Part shown: piece by piece, positions 1 through 11,399 of the stretch
Numbering within the stretch: position 1 is the stretch's first letter
Layout of the letters: every line of letters begins with the position of its first letter
Assembly: GCA_009741485.1 (NCBI GenBank)
Contig: CM019216.1
Location: forward strand, 40,995,522 to 41,059,521
Direction: 5' to 3'
DNA: 64,000 nucleotides
DNA from: Malurus cyaneus samueli
Taxonomy: Eukaryota; Chordata; Aves; Passeriformes; Maluridae
The notes under the pieces: generated by a model
Seen by the model: the letters and a program-made list of their open reading frames with translations, nothing else
Databases searched by the model: none
Told to the model about the DNA's origin: nothing
Made by a program: the position numbers and the translations under genes

Positions 1-440
1 TGTATATTTCCTTTCCTTGTTTTCTTTTTTTTTCACTTTAAATTTTTTCTTTTTCTTTTTTTGTTTTCTTCTTCTTATCTTTTTTTCTCTTCTTATTTTT
101 TTTCTTCCTTATTTTTTTCTCTTCCTTTTCTCTCTTCTCTTCTCTTCTCTCTCTCTTCTTCTCCTTCTCTTCTCTTCTCTCTCTTCTCTTTCTCCTCTTC
201 TCTTCTCTTCTCTCTTCTCTTCTCTCCTCTCTCTCTCCTCTTCCTCTCCTCTCCTCTCTCCTTCTCTCTCTCTCCTTCTCTCTCTCTCTTCCTCTCTTCT
301 CTCTCTCCTCTCTCTCCTCTCTCTCTTCTCCTCTCTCTCCTCTCCTCTCCTCTCCTTCCTTCTCCTCTCTCTTCCTCTCTCTCCTTCTCTCCTCTCCTTC
401 TCTCCTCTCCTTCTCTCTCTTCTCTTCTCTTCCTCCACTC
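1..440. repeat. Polypyrimidine (CT)n low-complexity tract in NR2E1 intron
   Basis: The plus strand is almost entirely C and T here, starting T-rich and becoming an irregular mix of CTCTT, CTCC and CT units. From 112 to 436 there is no purine at all, 325 consecutive pyrimidines. The opposite strand is therefore a polypurine run, which explains the apparent Arg/Glu-rich open frames there; they are not genes. Tracts like this can form intramolecular triplex (H-DNA) and are prone to length change and assembly error. It lies in the NR2E1 intron before exon 3. Confidence 0.95.
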
Positions 441-689
441 AGACAACTTTCTTTCCTTTTACCAGAACTTAAGTTGGAAATTTAGTGCCTCTCAGCAAAC
501 CTTGGTCTCCAGACTCCAATGGAGAGTTCTTGGGGCCACTGTACTTGTTTGCAAGTAGTTCAGGGGGAGCCCCGGCTATGAGAATGAAGGCTGGAGGGGA
601 GAAAGCGGCAGCGTGCGGAGCGGTGCGGGGCTGGGGGCGGGAGGGGGGCAATGGAAACAGGCCGCAGGGGCTCCTCTCGCTCCCTAGAG

Positions 690-880
690 AATTTAGGAGT
701 CCGAGATGCTTTCAGACATGTCTACGCTAAGGCTCTAAGACAATGCCTGCTAGCAGACAATAGGGACATTAGATAAAGTGTTAACTTAATGATTTTGCCC
801 ATTGAAACTCGTTTGACTGCCTCCAATGAGCACAAGCTGCCAGCTTCTCCCCTAAATGAAACCCGACAGCTGCTATACAC
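690..880. promoter_or_regulatory. Possible intronic regulatory block
   Basis: An AT-balanced patch inside an otherwise CpG-rich intron. It contains homeodomain-type cores (TTAAT near 785-790) and E-box-like CAGCTG/AGCTGC words. Introns and flanks of NR2E1 are known to hold deeply conserved forebrain enhancers. Assigning this block as one is inference from composition only, because conservation cannot be tested here. Confidence 0.2.
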
Positions 881-910
881 AACACGGCAAGAGGGACGGG
901 GATTAGGTTA

Positions 911-957
911 GGGACTGCGAGAGGGAGGGGTGGCGGAGGAGGGGAGGGGGGGGGAGG
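911..957 (+). other. G-run cluster, potential G-quadruplex
   Basis: Runs of three or more G occur at 911-913, 923-925, 927-930, 941-944 and 946-954. The spacing permits a quadruplex with one longer loop of about 10 nt. It is non-coding, in the CpG-rich intron of NR2E1. Quadruplex formation is inferred. Confidence 0.35.
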
Positions 958-2033
958 TTAAAGAATAGAAAACTTTTGCGCAATTAATAAGGAGCGCAGC
1001 TGAAGGATGCCCCCCCGCCACACTGCCTGCGAGCAAACCGCGCTTTGGAGCTGCAGGTAGGCGCCCGTGAGGAGGGCTGAGGCCAAGGCACGGTTTCTGG
1101 GAGTGTGTAATTACAAGCCCTCCTTGCCACCTGCCTATTGGGGCACCAGTGACCCGTCAAAAAGTGTAGCATGGGAATTCGGATATCGCACAATGCAAAC
1201 GGGGGAAAGCGCCCGACTTCCCTCTCCAGTCCTTAGCATCCACGGGGAGAGAGAGGATCCACACGCACGCACAAAGAAGGGAGGAGGAGGAGGGAGGCGG
1301 GTGGGGGAGAATGAGCGTACGTGCAGCGGTGGTGCATCCCGGTGCTGAGCCCGGCACTACGCGCTGCCCCGCGTACCCCATCCCAGGCCGCTGCCGGCGC
1401 CGGGACTCCCGTCCGCTACCCTTCCGTCTCCCGTGGGCCCCGGCCGCGGACCCGGAGCCGCCGTGTGACCGTCGCCCCCCCAGGGCACCGGGCAGCCACG
1501 GGGTCCCCTCTTCCACGGCCGGCCTGCGGTGCGGGGCAGCCGGCTCGTCTCCACCCGCGCTAAAGTCGGCCAGCGGAGACGGAAGAAACTTGCGTTAGTT
1601 TTCCCCACACGGATTTTAAGTTTGGGATCCGCTTTGAAAAAAAAAATCCTTTTCACTATGTATGTACATATCCACACCATGCATGTAAATATACGGCCCT
1701 TCTATTCCTTACACGTCCCGATATTCCTGCTATAAATCGCGAGCACCTGGAGCACCTTGCCAAACCCACACAACCGCATTTCCAGCCGCCGGAGCAGCGT
1801 GGCCGGCTTGCTCAACTCCGTGGACCCCGGCGAGGCGGTGGACGGGGAGGGGGACACGGTGGAGGGAGCGGCTGGAGCCCCCCGCGTCGCGCTGTTGCGT
1901 GGCCGGCCCGTCCCGCCGCCCGCCGGGCCGCGCTCTGCCCACCCCCTCCACCCCCAATCCCATCTCTGCCGGTGCTGGGGCCGGCGGGGTGGGCGCGCTG
2001 CTGCCCCCGGCCCGACGGCTGGCTGTGTTGCAG

Positions 2034-2121
2034 GGGGGGTGCCCGGTGGACAAGACGCACAGGAACCAGTGCAGAGCCTGCCGGCTGAAGAAGTGCTTGG
2101 AAGTCAACATGAACAAAGATG
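2034..2121 (+). CDS. NR2E1: NR2E1 exon 3: second zinc finger
   Basis: Follows the acceptor TGTGTTGCAG and opens in phase 0 with GGG GGG TGC (G-G-C). It encodes [12 protein letters not shown] and [17 protein letters not shown], which supplies three of the four zinc-binding cysteines of finger 2 and the C-terminal DNA-binding helix. It ends one base into the next codon at a GTACCT donor. Confidence 0.97.
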
Positions 2122-5100
2122 GTACCTGCTCCCCCTATCCCGGGGCTGGGGTGGCGGGGCAGCAAGAGGGAGCTGCTCTGGACCGAGGAGCGCTGTGTCA
2201 CTCCGGTGTCTCCTTGCCCCGGCCACTAAAAACCCTCCCATCCTGCGGCAGCCTCAGATAGTTCTCCCCGGACATCTCTGGGGCGGGGGGCACGGGGCTG
2301 GCCTCAGAAAATCGCGGGGAGGGAGGGAAACAAGCCCGGTGGAGCAGTGCAGGGCACCCAGCGCGGATCCCGTGGTGACCCCATGGCCTGTCCTTGGTGC
2401 CCCACAGCGGTGCAGCACGAGCGGGGCCCCCGGACGTCGACGATACGGAAGCAGGTGGCTCTCTACTTCCGCGGGCACAAGGAGGAGAGCGGCGGAGCCC
2501 CGCACTTCCCGGCTGCCGCCCTGCCAGCACCCGCCTTCTTCACCGCCGTCTCCCAGCTGGAGCCCCATGGCCTGGAGCTGGCCGCTGTCACTGGCACCCC
2601 GGAGAGACAGGCTCTGGTGGGCCTGGCACAGCCCACCCCAAAGGTCAGCCATTGCCCTGGCCCCCGGCGGGCTGCAAACCTTGCTGCTGAGGTTCCCGCA
2701 GCCTGTCAGCTCCTTCTTGCCTCTGGAGTAGACTTGGCAAAAGAGCAAGGCTTGAAGCTTTGTGGGTTGTGGTGGGTACTTTTGTCACATCCCTAAAAGC
2801 TCTGAAGATATGAGGTGCAATGCCCTCTGTAGAAGGGGTGCACAGCAGGACCAGCTGATAAGCTGCTCCATGCAAACCCTGTCTCTCATACATTCTTACA
2901 CCTTCATGGCTGCGGAAATGCTCCTCCTGCCTGGAGCCCATCCACAAGTCAGTGTTAAACCTTGTTTCACAAGAAATGCAATCCCTGTGAATGAGTTTTC
3001 TTCAGCAAAATGCCAATCTCCATAGTGGTGTAGTTCTGAAAGTACTTTGTGTACTGACCAAAGCCTGCAGCTTGTCCCCACAGACACAAAACCCAAACTT
3101 GGCTAAGCTGGCTCTCTGCACTTCTTGGTTGTGACCTTTCCTAAGCAGCCCAGTGGAAGCACTGCTGTGGCCTCAGCTGCACTGGAATTAGCCTCAAGGC
3201 AATGTTTTTCATTAGCCCATTTGCAATAGCATTTTTGCATCTTCACGGCATCTAGAAAATCACAGAAGAAACTGCTCAAATAGTTCTGCATTTTCAGAGC
3301 TGGTAGCTTGGCAGAACCCATCATAAACATGGTCACAACATATAGTTTTATGTAGTAATTTTGAAAAATGCTGAATCAGAAATTATTTGGCAAGAAAATA
3401 TAGCACACACTTTAAAATATAACTCCATTCTAACCCTACACAGCCTCTAGATAGTTTTGCTTAGCTCTATGCATCTACTTACCTGTTGTCTGTTGCAGTC
3501 AGGGAGCAAAATGACGGTTTAGGCTAAATCAATATTTACTGCTTTGCTGAGCAAGGGCTGGAATGCTAAATCAGCTTCTGAAGCAAGGTTACAAACTCTA
3601 CACGGTTCATAAAATCTTTGTTCTTCTAACTCTGCTATCAGAGGTGTGCTATTGTGTAACAGAGTAAAGTATGACATAACATTTTGGTACAATTTCCCCC
3701 CTCCGATGTAAGGATTTCATTCTCCTTTCAACCTCCTCCTCTGAACAGTTTCTTTAGTACAGCTCATCCACACGAATAAGCAGCAAGGAGCAGTTTGGAG
3801 TGAGCCCTCTGCAAGCAATGCCCTCTGCTTGCAGAACAGGAGAGTGCACACTCTGGATGAGCAGGAGCACTGAATGTAGGGGAGAGGAAGACCAGGCTGC
3901 CTTGGTGACACTGTGTGAAATGACTTTATTTTCTTTTTGACATTAGTATCCACATGAAGTCAACGGTACCCCTATGTATCTCTACGAAGTGGCCACCGAA
4001 TCAGTCTGTGAGTCAGCAGCCAGACTCCTGTTCATGAGCATCAAGTGGGCCAAAAGTGTCCCAGCCTTCTCCACCTTGTCTTTACAAGACCAGGTAAGGC
4101 ACCGGCAGTGGGAGTGGCATCAGCCTGGCCTGCCTGTTAAACAAAGCTCATACTTTACACTGAGTCGTAAACTTCCAGCCCTAAGAACTTGAACTCTGTA
4201 ACGGACTTCAGCAGCTCTGAACTTCAGTGCAGAGTTTGTCTGTCCCTGAAAACCAGGCAGTGGTTTAGAAAATGCTTTCCTTCAACTTTTGTCTCATGAA
4301 GCAAGTGAAAATCAAGCCAGGAAAGAGAAATCTAACATAAAATTAGTATTATGGAAGAACAAGTTCTAGAGGAGAAATCACCAGGCTGCCAACCAAGCTT
4401 AGCATGCCAAAACTGCTTCTCTACTTGTAGGACAACTTTTGCTTCCAGCATCTTACTTTGCTTTTGTGGGATGTGAAATGCTTAGTTAAGCCTATGGCCT
4501 TAGGATATGATTGAGGTAGTTTTGAAGACCATTTTTCCTCTTCCTCTACCCCTTCTTCCTTCTCCTCCTCTTCCTCCTCCTACTCCTCCTATTCTCTCTT
4601 CTCAACTGTTTACACAGCCAGCATTTTTTCCTTATTCATCAATATGGTGGAAGCAGTATTTGGCCAGTCCCCAATATATTTTACCATTAATTAAAATCTT
4701 CCCTAATGTGTTGTATTTTCCCCTGAGATCATTCACCTTTGCCTCAAGTAAATCATATGTGAACCACACAAACTGAAACAATTTCTTAGTGACTTGATTC
4801 TTGATAAGGACTCTGTGTGCTCTGTATAATAAACCAATTCTTAAAAAATTGATCAGATAATTGTAAAATGGAAAGGCAGAAATCCACACAAAGTTCCAAT
4901 CATAAAAAAACATCTAATACTTCGATATGATTGAGTTAATTTACCAAAAATGGTAACTAGAAAACTGTGCCTTAAATGTTACATAGCAGTCATCAGAGGT
5001 ACTAGTTCCTTTCCACAGAAGCACGTTGCAAGTGTTGCAGTTGATATGCAAATATATATTTTGAACTAAAATAAAAGCGCTTCTTAGGAAACCAAGTTTT

Positions 5101-8100
5101 CTACTTAAAGGTAAAACATGATAGTCATAATGTGTGATAAAGCAAAGCTATATAAAAATGTTCCTTTTCTAGCACCAAACCCATGTTTAGAAATCCTTGC
5201 TGTGAAATTAGACAAAGAGGAATGCTGCTCAGCTCCACCTGCAGTCCTGCTACGCAGTTAGGATGAGGGGAGCGATGAGACAGGGCCTGGGAGGTCACAC
5301 ATACCATTAAGAAGACAACCAACCCAGTGTGGTATCCTGCTGCTCTCTAATCACATCTTCTGTTCCCAATAATCCTGTAGAGCAGTGAATCTGTCACAGT
5401 GAGCCACCAAACAGGTTCCAGTGCCAGGGACAAGCAGCAGGTGCGCTGCTCCAGCAGCAGCCCCAGCACACAGCAGGAGACCGGGTCCATCTCTAGACCA
5501 GTGATGTCCACAGGAGGCTCCCTAGGCAAAGGCTGGATTGTACATAACAGGGAGGCATTTCACACAACATCATCTTTGCTAGTTTGCAGAGGAGGCAGCA
5601 AGATCTGGGAACAGGGGAAGCATCCATGGCATGTGACCAAGTATGCCTCAGACAGCAAGGCCTGCTTATCTGCTATAGATACTCCCATTAAATAACCCAC
5701 TACCTCTTTCATAGCAGGGACTAATGCCAGAGAATAACATTAAAAACCCAGCCTTTTCTTAACAGCACTCTCACTTGCTGTACCTCATTGCAAGTCAGCT
5801 TGCTCAGAACTCAGAGCTGCTCAGCTTTGACTCTTCCTGCATGATTCCCCTGTCCTATTTAGGAGAGCTGGAGAAGAAATAACTCTGATTTTAATCACCT
5901 TATTTCATGAATAATCATACAGTTGATTTTTATAACATTGCCATTGCATTATTTAATTTGACAATGGCCCAGCTGTAAATGCCTGCATTTTTCTTTTTGT
6001 ATCCCTGACATCTGGCTGAGGAGAGTCTAAAATCTTTTCCTGAATTTTGCTTTTTATTTTGTGCTCTTCTAAAAAAGGCAAATGCACTATAATTTCAGGA
6101 CTCTGGGATGGTTTCATCTCGAAGGCAAGGAAATAAATAGAAACCAATTTGCTAATAAAACACAAGTCTGAGGATTGCTGCGTCACTTATCTCTGGTGTA
6201 ACAGAGGCTATGTCCATTCCCTAAATTCATACAGATAAGTTCATCTTGAACTGGAAACCACACAGCAAAAAATGCTTCCAGTTCTGCTGGCCTGCACACC
6301 TGCCCACTTTCCGTGTGAGACAGGTTGGCCCAATGCAGATCACCAACAAAAGGTCACATTAAAGATGGGGTTGATTAAGAAGCAAAACCCAGTTGTTCAG
6401 AAAAACCTGGTATTTTTTGTTTCTTTGAAGAAGGAAGGCTGATTTTGACTTCAGCATGAATTATTTTAATTGGTGATTTTTACAGACTTATGCATAGGCA
6501 TGAAGAAAGCTTTAGCTGTTGGAATAGTCTCTTATTTCTAAAGTCTTCTGACTTCAAAGACTTAGTGGGAAAGCAAATATGAAATTGATATCTTTCAGGA
6601 ACCACCATTCATTACCATTGTGTCTGCATGAATGAATGACAAAAAAAAAAGTTTTACAAAAGCAAATGAAAGGTTGGCAAATCGTTTCCTATGCCCTGCA
6701 GACACCTGCACATCCATCAGGTGGGATTATCCAGAGGAGGGACTGGGTTTGCTGGCTGCAGTGGTTAGGAAGCTTAAAAGCAGAATCATCTGCTCTCAGA
6801 AGAAAGCTGAGATGTGCACCAGACTAGACACAACACCCTCTCCCCATCTCCATTTCAGATAATAATCTGGTCAGTTTTTGGCCCTGTAAAATCCAATGTA
6901 AGTGTTTCAAACAGCAGCTGTATGCAGAGACAGAAGTACCTTCCTGTCACAATTTCCTTAGGTTGTGTAGAAGTTCTGCAAAGCACATGGGACAAAAAGG
7001 CATAAAAAGGACATAATCATACAGTGACAAGTTTAAAACACAGACTCTGAGCGTTTTTCCTTCCATTCAGATTGGAACGCGGTTTAAAACTTGTAATCAT
7101 GGAATCACTGGAGGGGTCAGGTTGGAAGGGATCACATCTGATCCAACCTCCCTGCTATACATTGCACAGGATTGTGTCCAGGCAGTTCTTGAATATCTCC
7201 AGGGAGGGAGACACCATAGCTTCTCTGGGAACGTGTTCCGGTGCTCAGAGCACGGTAAAGAAGTTTCTCCTCATAGTCAGGTGGGATGTCACATGCATCC
7301 GTTTCGCATCAGTCCATTGCCTTGTGTCCTAGCATCTGGCAACAAATATCACTGTCCTGAACAGCAATACCGTTAAGAGTTTGCACATAGATGAAGGATT
7401 CACTTTTACTGACGCTTTCTGCATCACCTACTACTTTTACATATCTGATTCCAAGGAAATCATCATTCATTTGGTACAGCATCTTTTTTTTACTTTATTT
7501 TTCCTTACAGACTCTTTACATATTTAAAATATCCTCCTTCCTCTTTTCCTAAGAAGCTAAACTGCTGATAGTTTCAGGGACCATAGCAACATTAAAACTT
7601 GCAGGTTTTGGGGTTTTTATTTGGTGGCTCGGGTCTTTTTCTGCATGAGTTTCGGGCAATCTGTTTTCACTGTATGGAACTGCTAGAAGATACCTCACAA
7701 GCCCACTACAGTTCTCACCCCTTCAAATCTCTCCCACCCTATTGTGTGACTCAAAATCCCAGCAACTTGTACACACCACAACATGCCCTTTGGCCATGAA
7801 CTTCAGCTGAGCTGGAAGTCCTCCAAGCCTCTCTTAAGAGCTGGTCTAGGTTAACAATCCATAGATGCCCTCCAGACTAAACATGTCTGTTCTGGCTTTG
7901 CCAGTCTGCATTTTCAGAAATCTCATCTCCTCTTCAGATGCACCACTGCCTCTTCAGGGAAATCATAAGCATTGCCTCCAAACAGAGAAAAACACATCCT
8001 CCATACAGACATGCAGTGTGCAAAAGTTGCAAAGAACCAGCAGTAGTGTCAGCATAGATGCCTGGATGTTCACATCTCTGAAAGGAAACAGCTCTTAGTC

Positions 8101-11100
8101 CCTGGAATTTCTCCATGATTTTAAGCAAAAAGCCTTTCTTCTTTTTCAAGAAAAAACAGCTGACACTGAGAAACTGTGCACATGTCCAGTTGCTGTGCTT
8201 ATGAGATCTAAAAGACTTGCTTAGTAAGGAAGGGGCTATAAGATGCATGTGTGCTCTAAAGCAGTACTCCCTACACTGATGCAGGATGTTGTCCAGCCTT
8301 TTCTTCACAATCCTCTGCCTTCCCGAAGGAAAGGAGTGTCATCCCCAGAAAGCAGGAGGAAAGCACCCATCCAGCCTGTCCTAGAACAGCTATGTAAGTG
8401 CTGAGGGAGAGGAGAAAAGAACCCATTACCATGTTGAGAAAGCAAGTGTGTTCATGTTGTGAGCAAATGCTCTGGGAAAAAGTTCTCACTCTCTCTTTCT
8501 CTTCCCTTTTGGTTCACAACATGGTGCACAGTGATCCAACTCTCAGTGATGTTTTGCAATGCATAGACTTATTTCTAGACACCTTCTCAAAAGGCTAAGA
8601 GAAGAGCTAATGAATGCTGTGGGGGAAATACCATGACAAGCATTTAAAGTAGTTTTTTAAATAACAGAAATTTACATATTTAAATTGTTTATAAATCTAT
8701 AAATTATACACTATGTTATATTGTACATCTATTGTATGACAGCTGATGCTTTTGGAAGATGCTTGGAGAGAACTGTTTGTTCTAGGAATAGCACAATGGG
8801 CCATTCCAGTTGATGCTAACACTCTACTGGCTGTATCTGGTAAGAATTGCACAATTTAATGACTTTGTTACAAAAATTACCATAAAAATACATTACTGAA
8901 AAAAGAACAACATGTAAAGAATAACAAATTCCTACTGAACAATAGAGCATACCTGTCATTTATAAATCTATATTTAAATGCAAATAATGTTGTTTTGTTG
9001 TATTCATGACTGCTTGCATTGTCATTTAAATGCAAATTACTGTGTTTGTTATCATCCAAGAGAAGATTTTATATTAACTTTCATACAATATAGTCAGTTT
9101 ACATGGAACCAGATAGACAAGTGTGACAATAGAGAGGATATTGATACAGAGGATTTTGTCAGAAATCAATATAAAATAAAGCAAATGCCTTTAATATTAT
9201 TTGTTTCATCTGTTTCTGTTTCAGGCATGAACGGTGACAATACAGATTCTCAGAAGCTGAATAAAATTATTTCAGAAATACAGGCTTTACAGGAGGTTGT
9301 GGCTAGATTTAGACAGCTTCGGCTAGATGCTACTGAATTTGCCTGTCTCAAATGCATTGTCACTTTTAAAGCTGGTAAGCAGAAAGAATCTCTTGGTCTT
9401 CTGGTCTGATAATTATGAGGTTGCTACTTTAAAGCAAAAACGATGTTTTAAACCCGGCATAGATTTGTATTGAATTCCAATAGTCATGGCTGCATTTTGA
9501 AAGCCTGACAGTGGAGTGCTAGGGAGCTAATGGGAACATTTAATTTTCATTGATAGCATTAGCTGAACTGTTTTGACCCACCCAAGAGTCAAGCTGAACT
9601 AGTAACTGATCTGCTTTCCAGTGCCCACACACAGTGGTTCTGAATTGAGGAGTTTTCGGAATGCTGCTGCCATAGCAGCCCTTCAAGACGAAGCCCAGCT
9701 CACCCTGAACAGCTACATTCATACCAGGTCAGTGGTGCCTTCTGTCAGTGCTTCCGACTATTAAAAGTGGTGATGCTCAAAACATTTTATGTCAGACCAG
9801 TATGAGTCTGTTTTTCACCCACAATCTCCAGTTTCCATATGATCTCCTCCAGTTTGCAAAGAAACCAGGACACAAGGAACTTAAGTGACTCTTCCAAGAT
9901 GCTACATTGAGTTTGTGCTCAGATTGAAATGAAAACCCCAGAATCTGTGAATCCCACTGTGATGCTGTAGCAAAAAGTCCTTTAGTTGCAGTGGAGGTCC
10001 ATGAAACTACAACAGTGGGAGACAGAGCAGTGAAGAGAAACTTTTATACCATTTTTCCTTCTGAAACTTTGATTTGCAGTCACAGTAGGTCTTCTATTAG
10101 TCTACAGGGATTGGCCTGTACTGGTGATGGAAGTAAAAATGCAAATTCCATCCAGTTATGGCTGTTTCAGAGCAAAAAGAGTTACTGCTGCATGGCAGCT
10201 TCTTCCTGATCTTAAGGAAGGCCTTTTCCATGAAGACTGCTCCCTGGAAACCCTGAGACAGGGCTTGTTGGAGAGAGAAGCCAGGGAGGAATACATAACC
10301 ACAGCTTCCCTTCCAGGCATGACAACTTTTCCACAGTATTTCTGTGTTTCTGGAAGTATTTAGATAGTGTGCTACCCAGTGTATGTTGCAAACAATATCC
10401 TTTTACAAGAGAAAAGTGCAGTCCACTCACAAGACTCTCAGTCTCCATTGTGAGAGGACTTTCAGCCTGTGTGTTTCATCCTCAGGCCTGAATTTTCCCT
10501 CCTGCCAATGTCACAGCAGTATTGGCCCTTTGATCTCAGTGGAGTTGCTCTCAACAGGATGCAAGGGAGGGCAGTCTGGAGAAGAGATGTTTCTCCAAAC
10601 AACCTACTTGTTCCTGTAGGGTGACCACTGTAGGCAGAAGCTTGAGAATCACTAGCATAAAGTCAGCGTAAGTGCAGCTAGAAATGCACATCCTATACTG
10701 TGTTGGCTTCAAAAGATGGCAGAAAGGATGGAAAATATCCTGTACACAAACACATTACCTGGGAACAAACACAGCATCTTTAACAAAAATTGTCCTTACG
10801 AATGTCAGTTGGTATTCAATGTATCTTTCAACCAAAAGGGGGTAAACTGATTACCATGATAATCCAGCTAGGTGTAAGCTGTACTTTAAATGACAGAGTA
10901 GTTACTATAAGCCAAGCTCTTCCCTGAACTGCATCCCTCATCGTTGTTATATGAGGGACACATCAGAGTAGGTCCAGTCTCTGTATTGCTACTGCTCTAG
11001 GGGAAAAAACACACAAGCTAAACAAAAGTCAGAAACCTTGTCCTATATTCTGCTGACTGCCATGGAAAGTTTTCCTTGGAGTCAAACTTCTTGCTCACAT

Positions 11101-11399
11101 AAGTGCAAAACAGGGTTTTGGCACAGGTAGCACCACTTGTACAATTTAGAAAATATTGGTCTTTTGCTGTAAAATAAAGTACTTTGACAAAATACTTGAA
11201 AACTTCAAGAGCATTCTTTTTCTCTCTGTCTCCCAGGTATCCCACACAACCCTGTCGTTTCGGAAAACTTCTATTGCTTTTACCAGCTTTACGTTCAATT
11301 AGTCCATCTACAATAGAAGAAGTGTTTTTCAAAAAGACCATTGGGAATGTACCAATTACAAGACTGCTTTCAGATATGTACAAATCCAGTGACATATAA
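2034..11399 (+). CDS. NR2E1: NR2E1 (TLX, tailless-like orphan nuclear receptor), 3' part of gene, seven exons
   Basis: Coding exons are 2034-2121, 2408-2643, 3947-4093, 8743-8839, 9225-9374, 9622-9727 and 11237-11399. All introns are GT-AG and the joins keep frame, giving 328 codons plus TAA at 11397-11399. Vertebrate TLX is 385 aa, so about 57 residues (N-terminus, first zinc finger and first cysteine of finger 2) lie left of the window. What is present: finger 2 with [19 protein letters not shown], the hinge, and the complete ligand-binding-like domain ending MYKSSDI. TLX is a nuclear, mainly repressive transcription factor that binds AAGTCA half-sites, recruits atrophin and LSD1/HDAC corepressors, and keeps neural and retinal progenitors self-renewing. 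Identity rests on near-complete agreement with the TLX sequence I know. No frameshift or premature stop was seen. Confidence 0.97.
2408..2643 (+). CDS. NR2E1: NR2E1 exon 4: hinge and start of receptor domain
   Basis: Acceptor CCCACAG at 2401-2407. Encodes [15 protein letters not shown] through LAQPTPK, the basic end of the DNA-binding region and the Ala/Pro-rich hinge characteristic of TLX. Donor GTCAGC follows at 2644. High GC, within the CpG-rich region. Confidence 0.97.
2644..3946 (+). other. NR2E1: NR2E1 intron 4
   Basis: GT-AG intron of 1,303 bp. No repeat or conserved gene recognised; the open frames on either strand resemble no known protein. GC falls from CpG-rich at the left to ordinary at the right. 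Confidence 0.85.
3947..4093 (+). CDS. NR2E1: NR2E1 exon 5: first helices of the ligand-binding domain
   Basis: Acceptor ACATTAG, then 49 whole codons from [15 protein letters not shown] to FSTLSLQDQ. It contains the nuclear-receptor signature segment [14 protein letters not shown] and F..L...DQ. Donor GTAAGG at 4094. Confidence 0.98.
4094..8742 (+). other. NR2E1: NR2E1 intron 5
   Basis: The largest NR2E1 intron in the window, 4,649 bp. It contains a short pyrimidine-rich stretch at about 4536-4600 and a CR1 fragment at 7094-7350. Otherwise it is ordinary AT-leaning intron with no exon or RNA gene I can support. Confidence 0.85.
7094..7350 (-). mobile_element. CR1 LINE 3' fragment, antisense in NR2E1 intron 5
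   Basis: The plus strand reads AATCATGGAATCACTGG followed by GGTTGGAAGGGATC. This is the reverse complement of a CR1 3' end, whose terminal repeat is ATTCTRTGA-like. The following text (ATCCAACCTCCCTGC, CAGGGAGGGAGACACCA, GAAGAAGTTTCTCCT-like) matches the antisense of the CR1 3' region. It is 5'-truncated as usual. The boundary at the higher-coordinate end is approximate. Confidence 0.85.
8743..8839 (+). CDS. NR2E1: NR2E1 exon 6
   Basis: Acceptor TATGACAG. Encodes [20 protein letters not shown] and then [12 protein letters not shown], part of the receptor-domain helical core. It ends one base into a glycine codon completed by exon 7. Donor GTAAGA. Confidence 0.97.
8840..9224 (+). other. NR2E1: NR2E1 intron 6
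   Basis: GT-AG intron of 385 bp, AT-rich. Contains two similar short stretches, TTTAAATGCAAAT near 8972 and 9025. No other feature. Confidence 0.85.
9225..9374 (+). CDS. NR2E1: NR2E1 exon 7
   Basis: Acceptor TCTGTTTCAG. Encodes [19 protein letters not shown] through [16 protein letters not shown], central helices of the ligand-binding-like domain. It ends with one base of the next codon. Donor GTAAGC. Confidence 0.98.
9622..9727 (+). CDS. NR2E1: NR2E1 exon 8
   Basis: Acceptor TGCTTTCCAG. Encodes [20 protein letters not shown] then [16 protein letters not shown]. The final arginine codon is split, and the donor GTCAGT starts at 9728. Confidence 0.97.
9728..11236 (+). other. NR2E1: NR2E1 intron 8
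   Basis: GT-AG intron of 1,509 bp. No repeat family or RNA gene recognised; the open frames do not resemble known proteins. Confidence 0.85.
11237..11399 (+). CDS. NR2E1: NR2E1 exon 9 (last coding exon)
   Basis: Acceptor GTCTCCCAG. Completes the split arginine codon and encodes [20 protein letters not shown] to MYKSSDI, then TAA. This is the C-terminal helix region used for corepressor contacts in TLX. Confidence 0.98.

Larger units (their letters stand above)
441..2033 (+). other. NR2E1: NR2E1 intron upstream of exon 3, CpG-rich
   Basis: Non-coding sequence between the pyrimidine tract and the exon 3 acceptor. From about 590 it is GC- and CpG-rich with purine-rich G runs (about 911-957 and 1276-1310), broken by AT-richer patches at about 690-880 and 1600-1740. 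I searched it for the exons encoding the NR2E1 N-terminus and first zinc finger and did not find them. Open frames here are side effects of GC richness, and several begin at GTG or TTG. Confidence 0.8.

Noticed and set aside
93..446. Arg/Glu-rich open frames on the minus strand and Ser/Leu-rich frames on the plus strand
   Set aside because: They are translations of the polypyrimidine/polypurine tract and carry no gene signal.
1899..2261. Open frame in phase with NR2E1 exon 3 that could have been an alternative N-terminus
   Set aside because: The first codon is GTG, not ATG, and it reads through a strong splice acceptor at 2031-2033, so it is not a credible start.
1757..2731. 324-codon open frame over NR2E1 exons 3-4
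   Set aside because: It starts at TTG and is in a different frame from the receptor exons; long open frames are expected in GC-rich sequence.
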